Source: Jackrogersella multiformis (taxonomy: Eukaryota; Ascomycota; Sordariomycetes; Xylariales; Hypoxylaceae). Taken from it: 64,000 nt of DNA. Under the pieces are notes generated by a model. That model saw only the letters and a list, made by a program, of their open reading frames with translations, did not search any database and was not told where the DNA came from. Numbering within the stretch: position 1 is the stretch's first letter; every line of letters starts with the position of its first letter. Below are positions 1-13,744 of the stretch, piece after piece. Where the stretch lies: assembly GCA_902806575.1 (NCBI GenBank), contig CADCXD010000004.1, positions 3,658,001 to 3,722,000 on the forward strand. The letters are read 5' to 3'. Made by a program: the position numbers and the translations under genes.

Positions 1-3000
1 AGCGTGGCTGGACGACGCCGCACCCGAAGGCTACCTACCTACATAGTAGGTACCTAAGGTTAGGTAGGTATTCATCAAGTCGACATGCATCGCGGAGCGT
101 GCCATTTCGTGATATCTCCACGACATTTTCCGCAGACCGCGGGCAATAATCGGGAATTTTCGACAAGATAGATCTCGCAGTAAGTTGTTATCAGTCGTAT
201 TTGCTTATTATTGGGAGAAAATGACGGCTTGGATGCAGATACGAGATTGAAGACTAAGGAAACCTCACGCCCTTACTATTAATTAGATCTGATTATTCAG
301 GTTAGAAGCAATACGACGTTTGAAGATACAGTGACAGCAATGCGCATCGGCTGTTGTAGCTGTTAAACCTTTAGTGCCTAGGTGCCGTGGCTTTGCGGAT
401 ACCTACACATCTGTATATCAGAGGCCTTTAAGATGTATCTTAGCCGAGTGATCTCGTTGATCGCGAGAAGATCGAATTCGGAAGTAGGTGAACCGGGTGA
501 ACGTCCGGGACTTTCGCATAATTTAGTATTGATGGGAATCCGGAAGCACGTTCTTTTTTGGGGCGATTTCCCGAGCTCGGTCAACGTGGTTATTCCTAGT
601 TTACACATGTCGCAATGAGCTTACGCGGGAGAGGATGGGAGAGGCTTGCATTAGCAGCTTAAGGCTTCGCCAGGCCAGGACCGCTAGTGTGCCCATATAG
701 GCGCTAGGCCGGTAGGGCCCTGACATTGTGACAAGGAGATCCCTGAGCTGTGCATTGGTGCTATCCCCCTTGCAGCTAACAGTATCAAGAGATCCTAGAT
801 ACGGTATATAAGCCGAAAGGTACGTTGAAAGTTGCTTTTTCTTCTTAGTGTGGTTCGCGTGGCATCGTGCCGATGACATCGGTCGTTAAGTGGCCAATGC
901 CAATGCCAACGCCAAATGTTAAAAGTAATAGATTTGTACCCTAACATAGTTGATTCTAGTACTACATATGAATGTAATTTGGCCGTCCTAAAAGACGGTT
1001 GGATAGTGCCGGATCCGGTGGCGGCGTGTTTAATTCCTTGGACGGATCGTGGTGCCGCGAGATAGTGTACATATTAGAGAAGCCAGCCGGCGAAGGTAGC
1101 TAATAGTGATGGTGATAGTGATGGTGTTGGTGGTGATAATGCAAGCCCCAGAGGCTTGCAACTAATCAAAGTGAGCGTATAAATGCCTATAGGTGCCTTG
1201 TGGCTTAGATGGAGAAGACTATGCGAAGTAGGGTTTCGGAATGGTTTATTATTGAAGCTGGACGAAGGGGATTGGAAGTTCATTGGTAGAATCAGAGATG
1301 CGAGGCTAATGCCGCGTATGGGCGGGAGTAATGCTATTGAACAATTGATTGTGTTATGGACCCTTATGGTTTGTTCCTGAAGATCATTGGAAAGATGATA
1401 TATGCGGGATGAAAATGGCGTTCTTCAGCGGGAATGTAATACAACAGGTGGTGAGTGGTGGGTGGTAAAACCAGACGATAATTCGATATTGAGATTGATC
1501 ATTGACGGTTCTAAGGTTGAAGGTTGAATGGGAGGAGAGATAGGGTTGCACCTACCTAATGCATGGCGGCGTGGGCAGCGTGGGTTGGCCTTCAACCTTA
1601 TTCTATTGGTGTAGCCTACTATACATATGTACGTATCCAGTTGGTGGTGTGATATTGACGTACATATATGGATGTACAAAATATAATCACATCCATACTG
1701 CCCAAGTGCTGTTTACACTATGTATCTAGTGTACATAAGGTATCTACATCCACTGTAGATAGTAGCTACCTACCTAGGTACATATGTAGAACCACTCGAT
1801 TTAATCGTGGACAAAAATATCAAAGCACCAGGATGGAGCTCAAATTGGCTCGGTACATAGGTACCTGTCAATCTATCTTTAAACACATCCATGAAGGCAT
1901 GTGTTCATACGCACTACTCAAGCACTTACGTATGATAGGTATCATGTATGTGTCGTATGTAGTGTACTTAAGTAGGTATGCAAAATAGGAATATGTAAGT
2001 TCATATCGCGGCATGCTACTTAAGGTAATTATACCCGTTGTATCTGGTTTGTGGGGTTTATTAATTTATGTAGTTTTTCCCTCTTCAATGTTTAAGATGC
2101 ACCAACCTCATATTTAACTCGGACTGTTCATCTCATTAACCTACCTGGTGCCTAAGCAAAAAGCCGGCGTTCCATTCTCACTTCCCAGCCGGAAGCCGGA
2201 GGGCTAGGCATCTTACCAAAGACTTATGTATTTTCCATCGGAAATCTTTATGTGGCACCACGGATCTACCATCTCGATATTTTGCAAAGAACGGTACGAT
2301 CCGCTAGGTTGCTTACGACCTTCCATGCTTCTGATCAACTTGGTACACTAACCCTAAAAATTCACAAAATCCCCGGCTATACAAATAGACCTAAACACCT
2401 CATACTACCTAGGTAGCCAGTCGGCCAGTGGTAACATTGATGCTATTGTTATAACTTATCGTTATAAAGCTTGTATCTACGGACGAGTGATATATACTTT
2501 ACACTTACTTTTAACTATGTATTACTATATAGAGAGTAATTACCATTAGTTATACTATCGAGTATATGTTCATATAACAAGTGCCTGCTTGGAGTTGGAC
2601 GCCACATCTCAGAGAGAGCTCTTAGGAGTAATCATCCAATATCTGCTACTGGTAGTGATGAGCATGGGTGCGGCAATAATACTATATATACCTAGTATAC
2701 ATGCACCCAACCAAAGCTTGACACTGCGATAATCGAGATCTAAGTCAGTTGGATGTTTCCCCCCACAAGTCTTTCTGGCCTTGCTTTACCGAATGTGTTT
2801 TAAGACTAGCTGTAGCCAAGGGAGGTCCTATTGGAAGTAATCCGCCTCAACCTCAGTAAACATATTTTTAATACAAAAAGGAAATAAATATAATTACGCG
2901 ATGTGTCCTTATAGGTTGAGTTAGAAGCTGAATGCCACCGGGTGCCTAACACCACCAATGGTATAAAATGGCTGTCTGCAAATATCCCATAAGAGCTTGC

Positions 3001-5289
3001 CGCCAAGTGAAAGAGTTCATGAGTCCGCAGCTACATAGCATACGTGGCTACCAAAGAGTGAGAAGAAGCGAGAAAAGCATTTATGTCACTTTTTTGAGGT
3101 TAACAAGTAGAACACATTTGTTTGAGATGTTTTATAAATGGCGTTTCTCAGCTCCACGCCTTCCGTTAAGTCAAAACTCAAGCGTGGATTAAAACTAGTA
3201 TACCTAGGTACCTAAGTGTAAGCTGCCAGGTACTAGTGTAGCCCCCATCCTGGTCGAATTAGGTTAGGTAGGTCGGTACCTGGGTACACATCGACTGGGG
3301 AAGCCCCGGATACCCTGCAAGATTATCTACGGATCCCTGTACCTAGGTATTTCTGTCGTCCCACGCTTAAGCTCGCACCTATGCCTGGTACCTTATGTAG
3401 GTACCCTAGCTGCCTACCTAGGTACATAGGAAGGTCCCCCATGCTGGAAGGCTGGGTAGCAGTGGTGTCAAATTAGCAACCGTTCTAGCCAAAGCTCGAC
3501 CAGAACCCTCCAATAAGTGGCGCTGGACTACTGGAACAATTGGAGCAATTGGAGCAATTAGAGCTTGCACCTCCTCATAACTTCTATGATCAGTCAGTCA
3601 GGGTTGTAATTCCTGAGAAACACCCCCTTCTTCCTTCCCCTGCCCCACGGTTCCGTACCAAAGCATTATCTGCGTTACCTACATGTACTATGTATGCATG
3701 TAAATAGGTACGTACATACCCGGCTCGCAGGTCCATCACGCCTAATAAAAACGTTGCCGAGTCTTTGTTAGGCATAGCTGCATTGGAGGGTTGTAACGGC
3801 CAGGTCCAATAACGTGGATAATAAGATAATAGTTGATAGCAGGATATGCAGGAGCGCATTGGCAACTTTTTCTTCTCCTGCATCTCCCCTACCTCATACC
3901 TTACTTCGTACCTTACCTTGCCTACCCAGCTACCTAAACCGTATCTGCGTTTTGTCCTACCGAATTCTTTATCCTCCTCACATTTTACACAGATACCTAT
4001 CTAACACACATCCACACCTACGTACATACACAAGCCTGGTTTGACTTTGTACGTCAACTATTCGCGGACGCACAAGACGGCGACGCATATTCATCGCACG
4101 GATCTGAGAGTACAATACGAACACTTTCACCCATCCTCTAAGCTATCTATCCCTCTTTCCCACACATACCCACTTGATGCGTTGATCCCATCTGGACGCT
4201 TCTCGATACTTGTCGATACTTCTTGACCGCGAATACTTGCGTAACTTTTCATTATTCTTGGACCTGGTCGTGGACTAGGATTATACTCGAATATAGTAAA
4301 ACTTGCGATTGAACAAACAACTGACTCGAAAAAAACCCGTTTCGACAAGAAATTGAATTTCTTGGTATATTCGTGGTGGAACCATCTTGGAGCGATTCTC
4401 GTCATTACTAACCGCGACTTATATCAGCTTTTGAAAAGCTTCCAATCGAAGTACTTTATTCGAGCTCTCCTTGGGTATACCACTGGACAGCTGCAGAAAG
4501 GTGAATTAACTGTTTTCTTTACGATTTTCTTAATTCTCTACGTGCTATTTACGTGCGGTGCGGTCTACCAATCTGTGCGAAAAATATCGGGAGCATTGGT
4601 CTTCCGTTTGCCGGGTTGCTGCATCGAAACCCACGAGGTACGCGTAGCGGCATAGTTCCCTTCCGACTTCCATCGCGTCCCATGGTGGAACAGAGCAAAG
4701 GGTCTTCCCTGGTATCTACCTAGGTACTGTGGCATGCTACCGACTTAGTGGAAAGGGGCCTCGTCATAGGGAATATGGCCTGAAACTCGGCGTCGAGAAC
4801 ATACCCTGAAATTGTTTAGCTAAGCCTAGACAACGCCTGCATCGACATTCCTAGCTTGGACCCCTCGCATTATCCTAGGACTCGATCACACTTTATTCTG
4901 GGCTCCCTTCATTCCTCCATGTCTTCATATTATCTTTCTCGTCAAAGTCACAAACAACAAACGTTCGCGTACTAACATATCCCTAGTTTCTTAGCATAGG
5001 ATCTTCTGATTGCCTCGAAACGCCGCTCCTACCTAACTGACCGGGTAGTGCTTCTAACACCAACCTCAAATCAAACTTTCCAAAAGTCTCTGGCCGGTTC
5101 TTTTATTTATGATATTCGAAAGTAGTCGAATATCGCGAGCTTATAGGAAGGCCTAAGACACTGAGCGGGCCTACTAGACTACCTGCGTTCTGAGGAGCCT
5201 GAACATCTCCTCTCGAGTTCGCAGCTGTTGCGTAAGTAACAGCAACAATTTGTTCCCATGGTTCTCTACATCGCAGTTTCACAGCAATC
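1..5289. other. Intergenic region, no gene recognised
   Basis: No open frame here is long or protein-like enough to support a gene, and no family motif was recognised on either strand. The stretch holds several copies of the TACCTAGGTA palindrome (near 31-72, 1766-1781, 2407, 3200, 3343, 3417, 4716), a GATGGT/GATAGT low-complexity patch near 1103-1140 and a short tandem GGAGCAATT-type repeat near 3535-3562. The CT-rich part from about 3880 to 5289 may be the promoter and a long 5' leader of the Ras exchange factor gene that follows; this is inference from position and composition. Confidence 0.5.
31..72. repeat. TACC/TAGGT palindromic repeat cluster
   Basis: Runs of TACC are followed by runs of TAGG and so form an imperfect palindrome. 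It belongs to the dispersed TACCTAGGTA family seen throughout the non-coding parts of the window. Confidence 0.7.
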
Positions 5290-8200
5290 ATGATGCTGGA
5301 CGACCAGCCCATGCGAGCAAGCCTGCAAGTGGCGCCTCTCGCTATCAACAAAAGTCGATCCGAAAATGAAGGGAAGAATTTGGACGACGGAGAGTCGACG
5401 ACCTCTACAAATCCTTACTCTCAATCTCAAATAACACCACCTTCGACACCCCATGATTCACAGGAAGAATTAATTCAACAACCGACGCACTCGGATCCCA
5501 TCTTCCATAATTTCTTGAGAGCCTTCTACCCGTTCCATCCGACATATGCTATGACCGATTCCACTGTAACCTTGCCTCTCAATGAAGGAGATGTAGTTCT
5601 GGTTCATTCGATTCACACCAATGGATGGGCTGATGGCACCTTGCTAGTATCAGGAGCGAGGGGGTGGTTGCCGACAAACTACTGCGAAGCATACGACCCA
5701 GACGAGATAAGGAATTTATTGAAGGCACTTTTGAATTTCTGGGACTTGCTAAGAAGCACAGCAACGAATGACCGTGACATATTCGGCAACCAAGAATTTA
5801 TGAAGGGGATTATCGCGGGTGTCCGCTATCTCTTGGTGGGTTGAACCATCCATACTAAGTAACTCTGTCGACTATATGTAGCTAATAATCTTATAGGAAC
5901 GGACTCATTGTTTAACTCGTGAGTCAGCTACGATACAGAGAAGTGAAAGCCTACGACGAGGCAGAAAGTCTTTGCTCTCTGAGCTTTCATCCTTGGTGAA
6001 GACTGCGAAGCGACTACAAGAGACGTTAAGGAGCCTGTCACAATCTGCTGATGATGTCAACGACATCATAGATGAGATGATTTTGAAGGCGTTCAGGATT
6101 GTGGTCAAAAGTGTTCGATTCCTTGATTTAATCGAAGAAGATAGGCGATTGCGCGCACCATCGGTAACAGTAATGGCAACTGTTGTCGAGGAATCGTTTG
6201 TCCCACCAACGCCCCCTATGGAGTCGACGGCTTTCGAGAACGACCAGGGAGACAACCGATCTGCATCTTCCCGTGCGGATTTCGAAGCGGTATCCACTGG
6301 AGGTTTGGCACCACTAGTAACCGAGGGCGCACAAACAAATCAATCAATCAACAAGCGTTTGTCAAGCGTTTTCTCACCTGGTAGCACAGCAAGTAATCGG
6401 ATGTCTCAGGCAAGCCCGCTACAAGGGAATCGATTATCGGCTAGTATATCACACAGGATGTCTCTAGCCGGTCCTTCGCCATTGTCGCAGTCACAGAAGC
6501 TTGTTTCGGAGCGGCTTAACTCTTGTCATGATACCTTTTTGTCGCACCTTGGATCTTTTATTGGAAGGTTACATGTACAATCGCAATCACGACCAGAGCT
6601 CGCTCTCGCCATCAAGCACTCGGTTATCTCCGGTGGTGAGCTTTTTGCCGTGGTCGATGCGATATGCGACCACAACACATCTGTTTCGGAGACGTTAGGA
6701 CAGTCACGCGTAGCCATGTACGATCGTATCAGAGACTTGGTCTATTCCGCGCGTGAAATATTGGGTAACAGGGGCCCCGATGGCGAGGATGTCATTATGC
6801 CACAGGACAACAGCCGTCTTCTTTTTGCTGCCACTGGATGTGTCAAGGCAGCTGGGGAATGTGTCGCGAAGACCAAATGGGTTTTGGAGCGAATAGGCGA
6901 TTTCGAATTTGAGGTTGAGAATGGCAACTTGGATATCGACTTGGGCGTGTTCGAAGCTGTTTCTGAGAGTAGACCACGAACCCCAGCTGAGTCAACAATC
7001 TCGGAATCCAGAGCGTCCGAATCGATGCCCAGACCTAGGCACTCGATTCAACTGTCTATTGACAAGCCTCTTCCTGATGTCCCTATTGCCATCTCGGAGC
7101 AAGACCAGCGTAATGCTGAACAACAAGAATCCCCACCGCCATCCAGGCCTCAATCAATAGTTACCGATGATGCTGCATCGAGCATGGCGTCTTCTGTATC
7201 TTCTCTTCGACCTCTGCTCCCGGCGCTTCCAAGGCTTACCACTTCCCTTTTACCAGATGAGCCGTATAGCCCGGTAACAGAGAATTCGCATGATATCGAA
7301 TATCATAGTTCGTTCCGATCTGACACGGGTACTGCCTCTAGTTCCGGCAGCAACGGTACATATCTAAGCCGTGATTCGGAGGCTAGTATGGTCTCTGATA
7401 CCTCAACACGTGCCACTACACCTGATAGCGCACTTGTACCGAAGGCCCAGCCCTCTATGTCAGATATGAGCACGACAGGGAGCGCTAGCATAAGCGAGGT
7501 GGACGAGCTTGAGTCAAAATTATTGGAGAAAACGTTTGCCCATGAGCTAATGTTTAACAAAGAGGGCCAAGTTACTGGCGGTTCTCTCTCTGCCTTGGTT
7601 GAACGTCTTACAACTCACGAAGCAACGCCAGATGCTATGTTTGTATCCGCCTTCTACCTCACCTTCCGGCTGTTTTGCACACCCATCAAGCTGGTCGAAG
7701 CCCTCATCGAGCGCTTCGATTATGTGGGCGAAAATCCAAGCACGGCAAGCCCCGTAAGATTGCGTGTGTATAATGTCATGAAGGGATGGTTGGAATCGCA
7801 TTGGCGCGATACCACTGACCGTGAGGCCATTCCACTTATCCAGAACTTCGCCGAATTCAAACTGGGGTCACTTCTTCCATCTGCGGGTAAACGCATCATA
7901 GAGCTCTCGCAGCGAGTCTCTTCCACGGACGGTTCGCTCGTACCTCGTCTGGTATCTTCTATGGGAAAGACGAGCACATCGATCTCTCAATACGTGCCAG
8001 CTGATACACCGATGCCACACCCGGTTTTATCCAAGAGTCAACAAGGTCTACTCCATAATTGGAAGTCGGGCGGCAGCTGTCCCTCATTTCTCGACTTCGA
8101 CGCTCTTGAGGTTGCTCGCCAGTTGACCCTTAAGCAGATGAGCATCTTCTGCTCCATCTTACCAGAAGAGCTACTAGGTTCGCAATGGATGAAGATGCAC

Positions 8201-8962
8201 GGTGCATCCTCGCCCAATGTTAAGTTGATGTCGAGCTTCTCTACCGACTGGTCTAACCTTGTTGCGGATACTATTCTCCAATATCCAGAGGTCAAGAAGC
8301 GCGCCGTTGTTATCAAGCAATGGATTAAGATTGCCCATCAATGTCTAGAGCTCAACAACTACGACGGTCTTATGGCCATCGTATGCAGCCTGAATAATTC
8401 GATCATCAGCCGCTTGCGAAAGACATGGGATCTCGTGAGTCCCAAGCGACGTGAGATGTTGAAATCTCTCCAAGCTGTTGTCGAACCTTCCGCCAACAAC
8501 AAGATGCTTCGAGCTCGCCTTCAGGGCCACGTCCCACCGTGCCTACCATTTCTCGGCATGTTCCTAACCGACCTTACATTCGTTGATATCGGTAACCCGG
8601 CTACGAAACAGCTACCTGGAGCTGGCTCCGATGACAACGGCTTGACAGTGGTCAACTTCGACAAGCATACTCGAACTGCCAAAATAATCGGCGAACTTCA
8701 ACGATTTCAGATTCCGTACAGGCTCACAGAGGTTCCAGATTTGCAGGAATGGATACAAGCACAAGTCACTCGAGTCAAAGAACTAGACCAGGGTAACGTC
8801 CAGGTCAACTATTATCGGAAGAGTCTACTGCTTGAGCCTCGGGAAAACCTCCTGAAGACTCCCATCGATGGCATGGCCACCATACCAGCCGGCCAAAAGG
8901 GCGATTTATTTGGATGGATCTCAAGAGATCGCCATAATAACAACGCACCCGTTTCTACCTAA
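5290..8962 (+). CDS. Ras guanine-nucleotide exchange factor, Cdc25 type
   Basis: A predicted protein of 1203 aa that should load GTP onto Ras at the plasma membrane, upstream of cAMP/PKA or MAPK signalling. Exon 1 is 5290-5835 and exon 2 is 5897-8962; the 61-nt intron starts GTGGGT, ends TTATAG and is phase 0. Seen in the protein: an SH3-like domain at about residues 76-136 (ends GWLPTNY), a long Ser/Pro-rich middle, a RasGEF_N domain at about 717-850, and a Cdc25 catalytic domain at about 916-1150 that includes the helical-hairpin region (LNNYDGLMAIVCSLN) and PCLPFLGMFLTDL. The SH3-GEF_N-GEF order matches fungal Cdc25/Ste6 family members. The start is the first ATG of the open frame and an ATG follows directly after it. 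An upstream exon is possible because the upstream region is long and unassigned. The gene appears intact. Confidence 0.93.
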
Positions 8963-9602
8963 GACGCTTACTCATACTGCCCGCTGCGACAGTCGCTTCG
9001 GAGCTCTTTCTATACCACACCCACCTTCCTCTATCACCACGTGTTTACTACTACTACTCTTACTATTGACTCATTATTTCATCACATCTTTTGATACCCC
9101 TGTCGTTTCTTGTTTTATCGTTCAACTTGTTAATGAAGCATTTGGGGTTTTATGGACGTTTGACGTGGCCCATCGGTTTTACTCATCTGACGTATTATAC
9201 CGGTCACCGGCGTTCACAGGCAGGGAAACGGAAACGACCTCATAACTTCTATCATCGACACATTGTTTAGTCACACACATATCATCCGACGAACGAGCCT
9301 CTTGGGTTGTCACCCCATGAGTAAGTGCTCGATCATTCATCACATCTCTCTGGATTAAAAGTTGGTGGAGTTTGGCATACCTTCGAACAGCATTCACAGG
9401 ACAACGGAAAAAGCATTTGGGCCTTGACGTGGATGTCGTAGGCGGCAGGAATGTCAGGGGGATATACGAGATATCCACGGTCCACCAGTCAGATGGGGAA
9501 GAGCCTGCTGTTTGTATAAGGTAGTTTGTATGAGGTCCAGGGATATGTACTGCCTTAGCCTACCGAGCTAGGAGGATGAATGTTTTGATCAAAAGCACAA
9601 TG

Positions 9603-9706
9603 TTATTGTTGGACTCAAGCCGAGCTAGAGAACCAAAGAAAAGCAACAACGCGGCAAAGGAGGTTGGTGCACATACCATGTCCTTTCGGCTTGAGTCTAG
9701 CAATAA
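9603..9706. repeat. Inverted repeat with 21-nt arms
   Basis: Arms at 9603-9623 and 9686-9706 are reverse complements with two mismatches and are separated by 62 nt. The transcript could form a hairpin. There is no evidence for function. Confidence 0.6.
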
Positions 9707-12700
9707 TTTACAGATGCTTGCGATATTTGATTACGCCTTTGGCTTGTTCTGCCGTCTGTCAAGACAGCTGCCGACTCTTCGGATCTGGCTAGTTATCTTG
9801 CTGTAGAGGCTTAACAGAATTCACTGAAAACCTTTGTTTCTTACGTGCTCTTGTGAATGGATTAGTTTGCTCGCTGATGTGACCTTGTATAATCTACGTA
9901 GGTACCTAGATTAATGCCCTTTATGTTTGTTCGGCTACCTAGGTAGGTAGGTGACTTAAGGATACTTACTCAGAAATATCGCAAGCCTACCTTCTCAAGA
10001 TGCTACTAGTTACCTAGGTAGGTCTGTTAGTTCCTACTTCACCTCGCTGAGACTGTTTGATGAACCACATACTTACCTGGTGCCTGGGTGGGGACTGATA
10101 CTGATACATAGGTACACCACATAATCCGGTGTGCCCAGACGAGATGCTGCTGTCGGTGGTACTAGGGGCAGTCCAGCTCTTCTAGGGATTCGTTAGTTGC
10201 TTGTACCTGATTCTGACCGAGAGATCGGTGTTCAGTCATGCCGCTATGGTGTCTATGTCGGATATGCCTAACCTTAGGTAGATAGGTAGGTAGGTAGTGT
10301 ACACTATGGGCTGGGAAGTATGCGCATAGCGAACATGACGGTTACCTAAGAATGGGAGAGTGGGAGAGTAGTAGTTGATAGCGAGGTTGGAGGCTGATGA
10401 TCACGACGTAAGCTACGGATCCTATCTTGGCTATAGGGCGGTAGCCGTTGGTATGACGTCGACGGCTGTTTGCGTCGTTTTTCGATATGGTTAGGTTTGG
10501 TAAGGGCGTGCGATGGGGATGTGATTTACGACTCCCTAGCCGGCTTAAGGTCTGGATGAGGGTGTGAAGGCGTGTGTAGACCCAGCGCTTGAAAGCATAC
10601 CAGAGACTTTGCGAACTATGTTCTCGGTCTTATTTAATCTTAGAAGTTACTAAGGTAGTATTCCGATATCCGAACCTAGTTCTCCAATTCAAGATTAACC
10701 AGATGATCATTCAAACGTAACAGATGCTTCCATGAGGTTCAGCTAAGATAAGATCTACACTAGAATACGCTAGGGGCTGCGGCACACCCTTAAATAGAGT
10801 CGGGGTAGAGATCGTACAACGTTGCGAGCGGGTACAGGCAACGACGGGAGGCTTAGATAATCCCGTCATCGTAGTTCCTTCGTCCTCTTGTTATGCGGCT
10901 CTGTGTCGTGGTGGTATTGTATTGGGTATGCTCGGAACTGGGCAAACTCAAGGGAGCCTTTTGCTTACCTAGGTACCTAGGTATGTTCCTAAGAGGAAGC
11001 TTAGGAGGAGCTTGATATGCGCCGCTTGTGGCCTCGGCACTCGCACTTGTTGCGTTTAAATGTCGCTGGAGTAGTTCACATGCTTTTATTGGATATTCTG
11101 TTATCGGATTTTGCCCCAACTGCGGCTGTCTTAATCACTCCTGGATGTTCATACGGCGAAGAGAAAAGACCGAGATTTTCAGTTTTGGAACCAGGTTCAA
11201 GTTGACTATAGCCATGTGGTTATCGGGAATTGCGCATTAGTGCTGACTTCCTTCGCCTTGCAGTATTTGGGTATACGATGGTGGCATGGCAATGATGACT
11301 ACGAGGTATCTCTAAAGTTGTAGAGTTGAGTTGTCCGGCGCCATTCGCCCTTGATACGATCGAAACTGACGAGTAACATCCCTGCATATATTGAAGCTGG
11401 GGGTTCCTTGGACTTACCAGAGAACCGGTAGTTATGTCACTATCTAGGTACCTAGGTAGTATAATTCGTGAGATATTAGAACAACTCTTCAGTTCTGTGC
11501 TATAGGTTTTAATTAAATGAATATTGAAATTATTGCGATATAGAAATGCGGCCCGGTACGATTATGCACGATGTATTTTTAGTTATGTTGGCGTGTGATC
11601 GACCGATCGAGCGTCGAATTATGGAATGTAACATCACGCACTTCCAGCCGGCGGTATCATGCAAAGAAGGCAATTCGGTCCTAAGACATCTGTGCCACCA
11701 CGGAGTGTAACTGTAGGTGTAGGCTTGAGGTCTCACATAGGGGTAACATTCTCACCGCTGTAGACTGCAGACTCTTGATCGATGGAATCAAGGAACTACA
11801 TACCTAGGTACCTTAGGTGGTACAGTTCAACTCCAATAATATAGACTTTCATGTTTACTGTTTAACCACAGAGTTTGGTCTAATATCAATATGCTTAAAC
11901 CGACTAAAGTTAGGTTCATCTGATAGTCTCGCGTGCGCTGGGCCCTAGAGGATCTGTTATCTCTGTAACATTACCTACCTAGGTACCCAAAGTGTCGGGA
12001 CGGATGATATGCATCGTAACAGAGATATATTTGGTTTCGGGTTTAGATGCTGTCTGCATTGGCAGGAAAAGAAGACGAAGAAAAAAGCCTCTGGTAAAGT
12101 TGGTCGTTTATGATCAAAACCTGGGCAACGTTACATACCTCATACATAATACAGCCAACAACCAACAGAGGCTCGAGTCTAGGCAAATAAGGGGAAGGTT
12201 GTCTAACCGAACCACTAAGGTACCAAGGTACCTAGGTAGGTGGTATGAACTTCCTTCCCCGGACATAGCCATGTCTAAGTTTGTAGCCAATGATAACCTC
12301 CAATGGCCATGTAAGCGGGTTTACCTCGTGACTTCCGACTCACCATATCCAATCAAAGTCGGCCTGATTTCCACATTCGGCCCGCCGCTATCTATCTTCT
12401 TATCGGCTATCTCGCAAGTTTGGGACCCTCGTCCTTGTTTGAAGGATTTGGGGAAGGAAGTTTAGACGAAATCTTGTCCGCGTCAGGGTCTTCCAACTTG
12501 CATTGGTTCTTTAATTGAGTTTCTATATTCTCTTGTATTCATGTATGCCAATATTCGCGATGGGTCGCAATGGATGAAAAATTGTCGAATTATTCGTAAC
12601 CAACAGATTTTCTATTTTCTATTTCAAGCCATGTTTAAAGTGACACGAGATTCCTACCCGACAACACGAAATGGTACCTATTCAGCTATCGTAATATAAA

Positions 12701-13167
12701 TCGTATCGCAGGAATTCGATAAGCTGATATGCCTGTCGCTCAAGTGGCTAAGGTACGGAACTGGCGAAGGATTGCCTGAAGTCTGCCCACTTATTCGGTT
12801 TAAACTGCTTAGCGTGCTTGCTGTGCCCCGGCATCCCCAGAACCCAAAATGTTATTAGTGGAGGTATCATCCTTGGCGCTTCTTCGTCTCGTCTCACGCT
12901 TTTCACTATTATCCCAAGTACCAGAGTACCTACACTAGACAGCTGCCAAAGATACAGCCCTGGAGGGGTGTCACGTAACTATCACCTCGAGCAACATTCA
13001 CAGATCATCCATCTTATGATAGGGAGACGGGACACAGCGCTAAAGAGGCTCGGCTAGATGCTTATTGTTACCATACCTGTCAGCTCGTGCCCGTGTTTCC
13101 ATACCAGAGAAAGATCTAGTGTGGAGGGTACCAGGTACGTAGGTCTAAGTAACGTCCGATCAGCACT

Positions 13168-13206
13168 AGGTTAGGTATAGGTACCTAGGTAGGTACCTAG
13201 GTAGGT
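13168..13206. repeat. Tandem TACCTAGG palindrome cluster
   Basis: Two consecutive copies of GGTACCTAGGTA sit within a TAGG-rich run. This is one of the densest copies of the dispersed motif and lies about 540 bp upstream of the transporter start. Confidence 0.75.
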
Positions 13207-13744
13207 GCAGTTTAGATCCTACACCTACCTTTCTTTATTGGTACCTTTGCTGCTTGTTGGTACGGAGTCACTAGTACATGCATAAGTAATGTAATGTTAT
13301 TTTACACGTGCCATACATCGTATTCATCTAAACATCGCCTTATCTGACAGTTCTGACTAGCCTAGTGTGGTGAGGCCCATGTACAATAGTACAAATGATT
13401 ATTTTATATTGTCTGACCCTTCCCGCTTCAACGCATCTCGATGTTTTTGTTTCTTCCCCCATCTCCCGTCAACCTAACGGTCAAGTTCATTTAGCCGCGA
13501 CAGCGATCAGCTGCTCGAAGAAGGTCAGTAATTACCAAATTAACATAATGCCACTTCTACTTAGATATGGATCTTATGAATCCTTTCTGGAATGCTTCAC
13601 TCCCGTACATTGTATATTGGCGGTAACCACCATAAGCTGACAACTCGACCGCTGTAGGTCTGCTTACTTCGACCGTATTTCGAATCGCTAGAGAACAATC
13701 GATCGACGACCACATAGCTGAGCCTTTTCCGACCATCCTCAAAA

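Larger units (their letters stand above)
8963..13744. other. Long intergenic region with palindromic repeats
   Basis: No convincing gene in about 4.8 kb. The longest open frame (11992-12465, plus strand) runs through copies of the repeat motif and has no recognisable domain. TACCTAGGTA copies are dense here (near 9946, 10011, 10971, 11444, 11803, 11974, 12227, 13178 and 13190). A short inverted repeat lies at 9603-9706. The first few hundred bases are probably the 3' UTR of the exchange factor and the last few hundred the promoter of the transporter. Confidence 0.5.

Noticed and set aside
1103..1140. GATGGT/GATAGT repeat as a CRISPR-like or functional array
   Set aside because: Short, imperfect microsatellite-like sequence without spacers, in a eukaryotic genome.
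4353..4655. 100-codon frame upstream of the Ras exchange factor
   Set aside because: No recognisable family; the region looks like a promoter or leader. It cannot be fully excluded as a small membrane protein gene.
11992..12465. 157-codon frame in the gene-poor region
   Set aside because: It runs through palindromic repeat copies, has no domain and an uneven composition.
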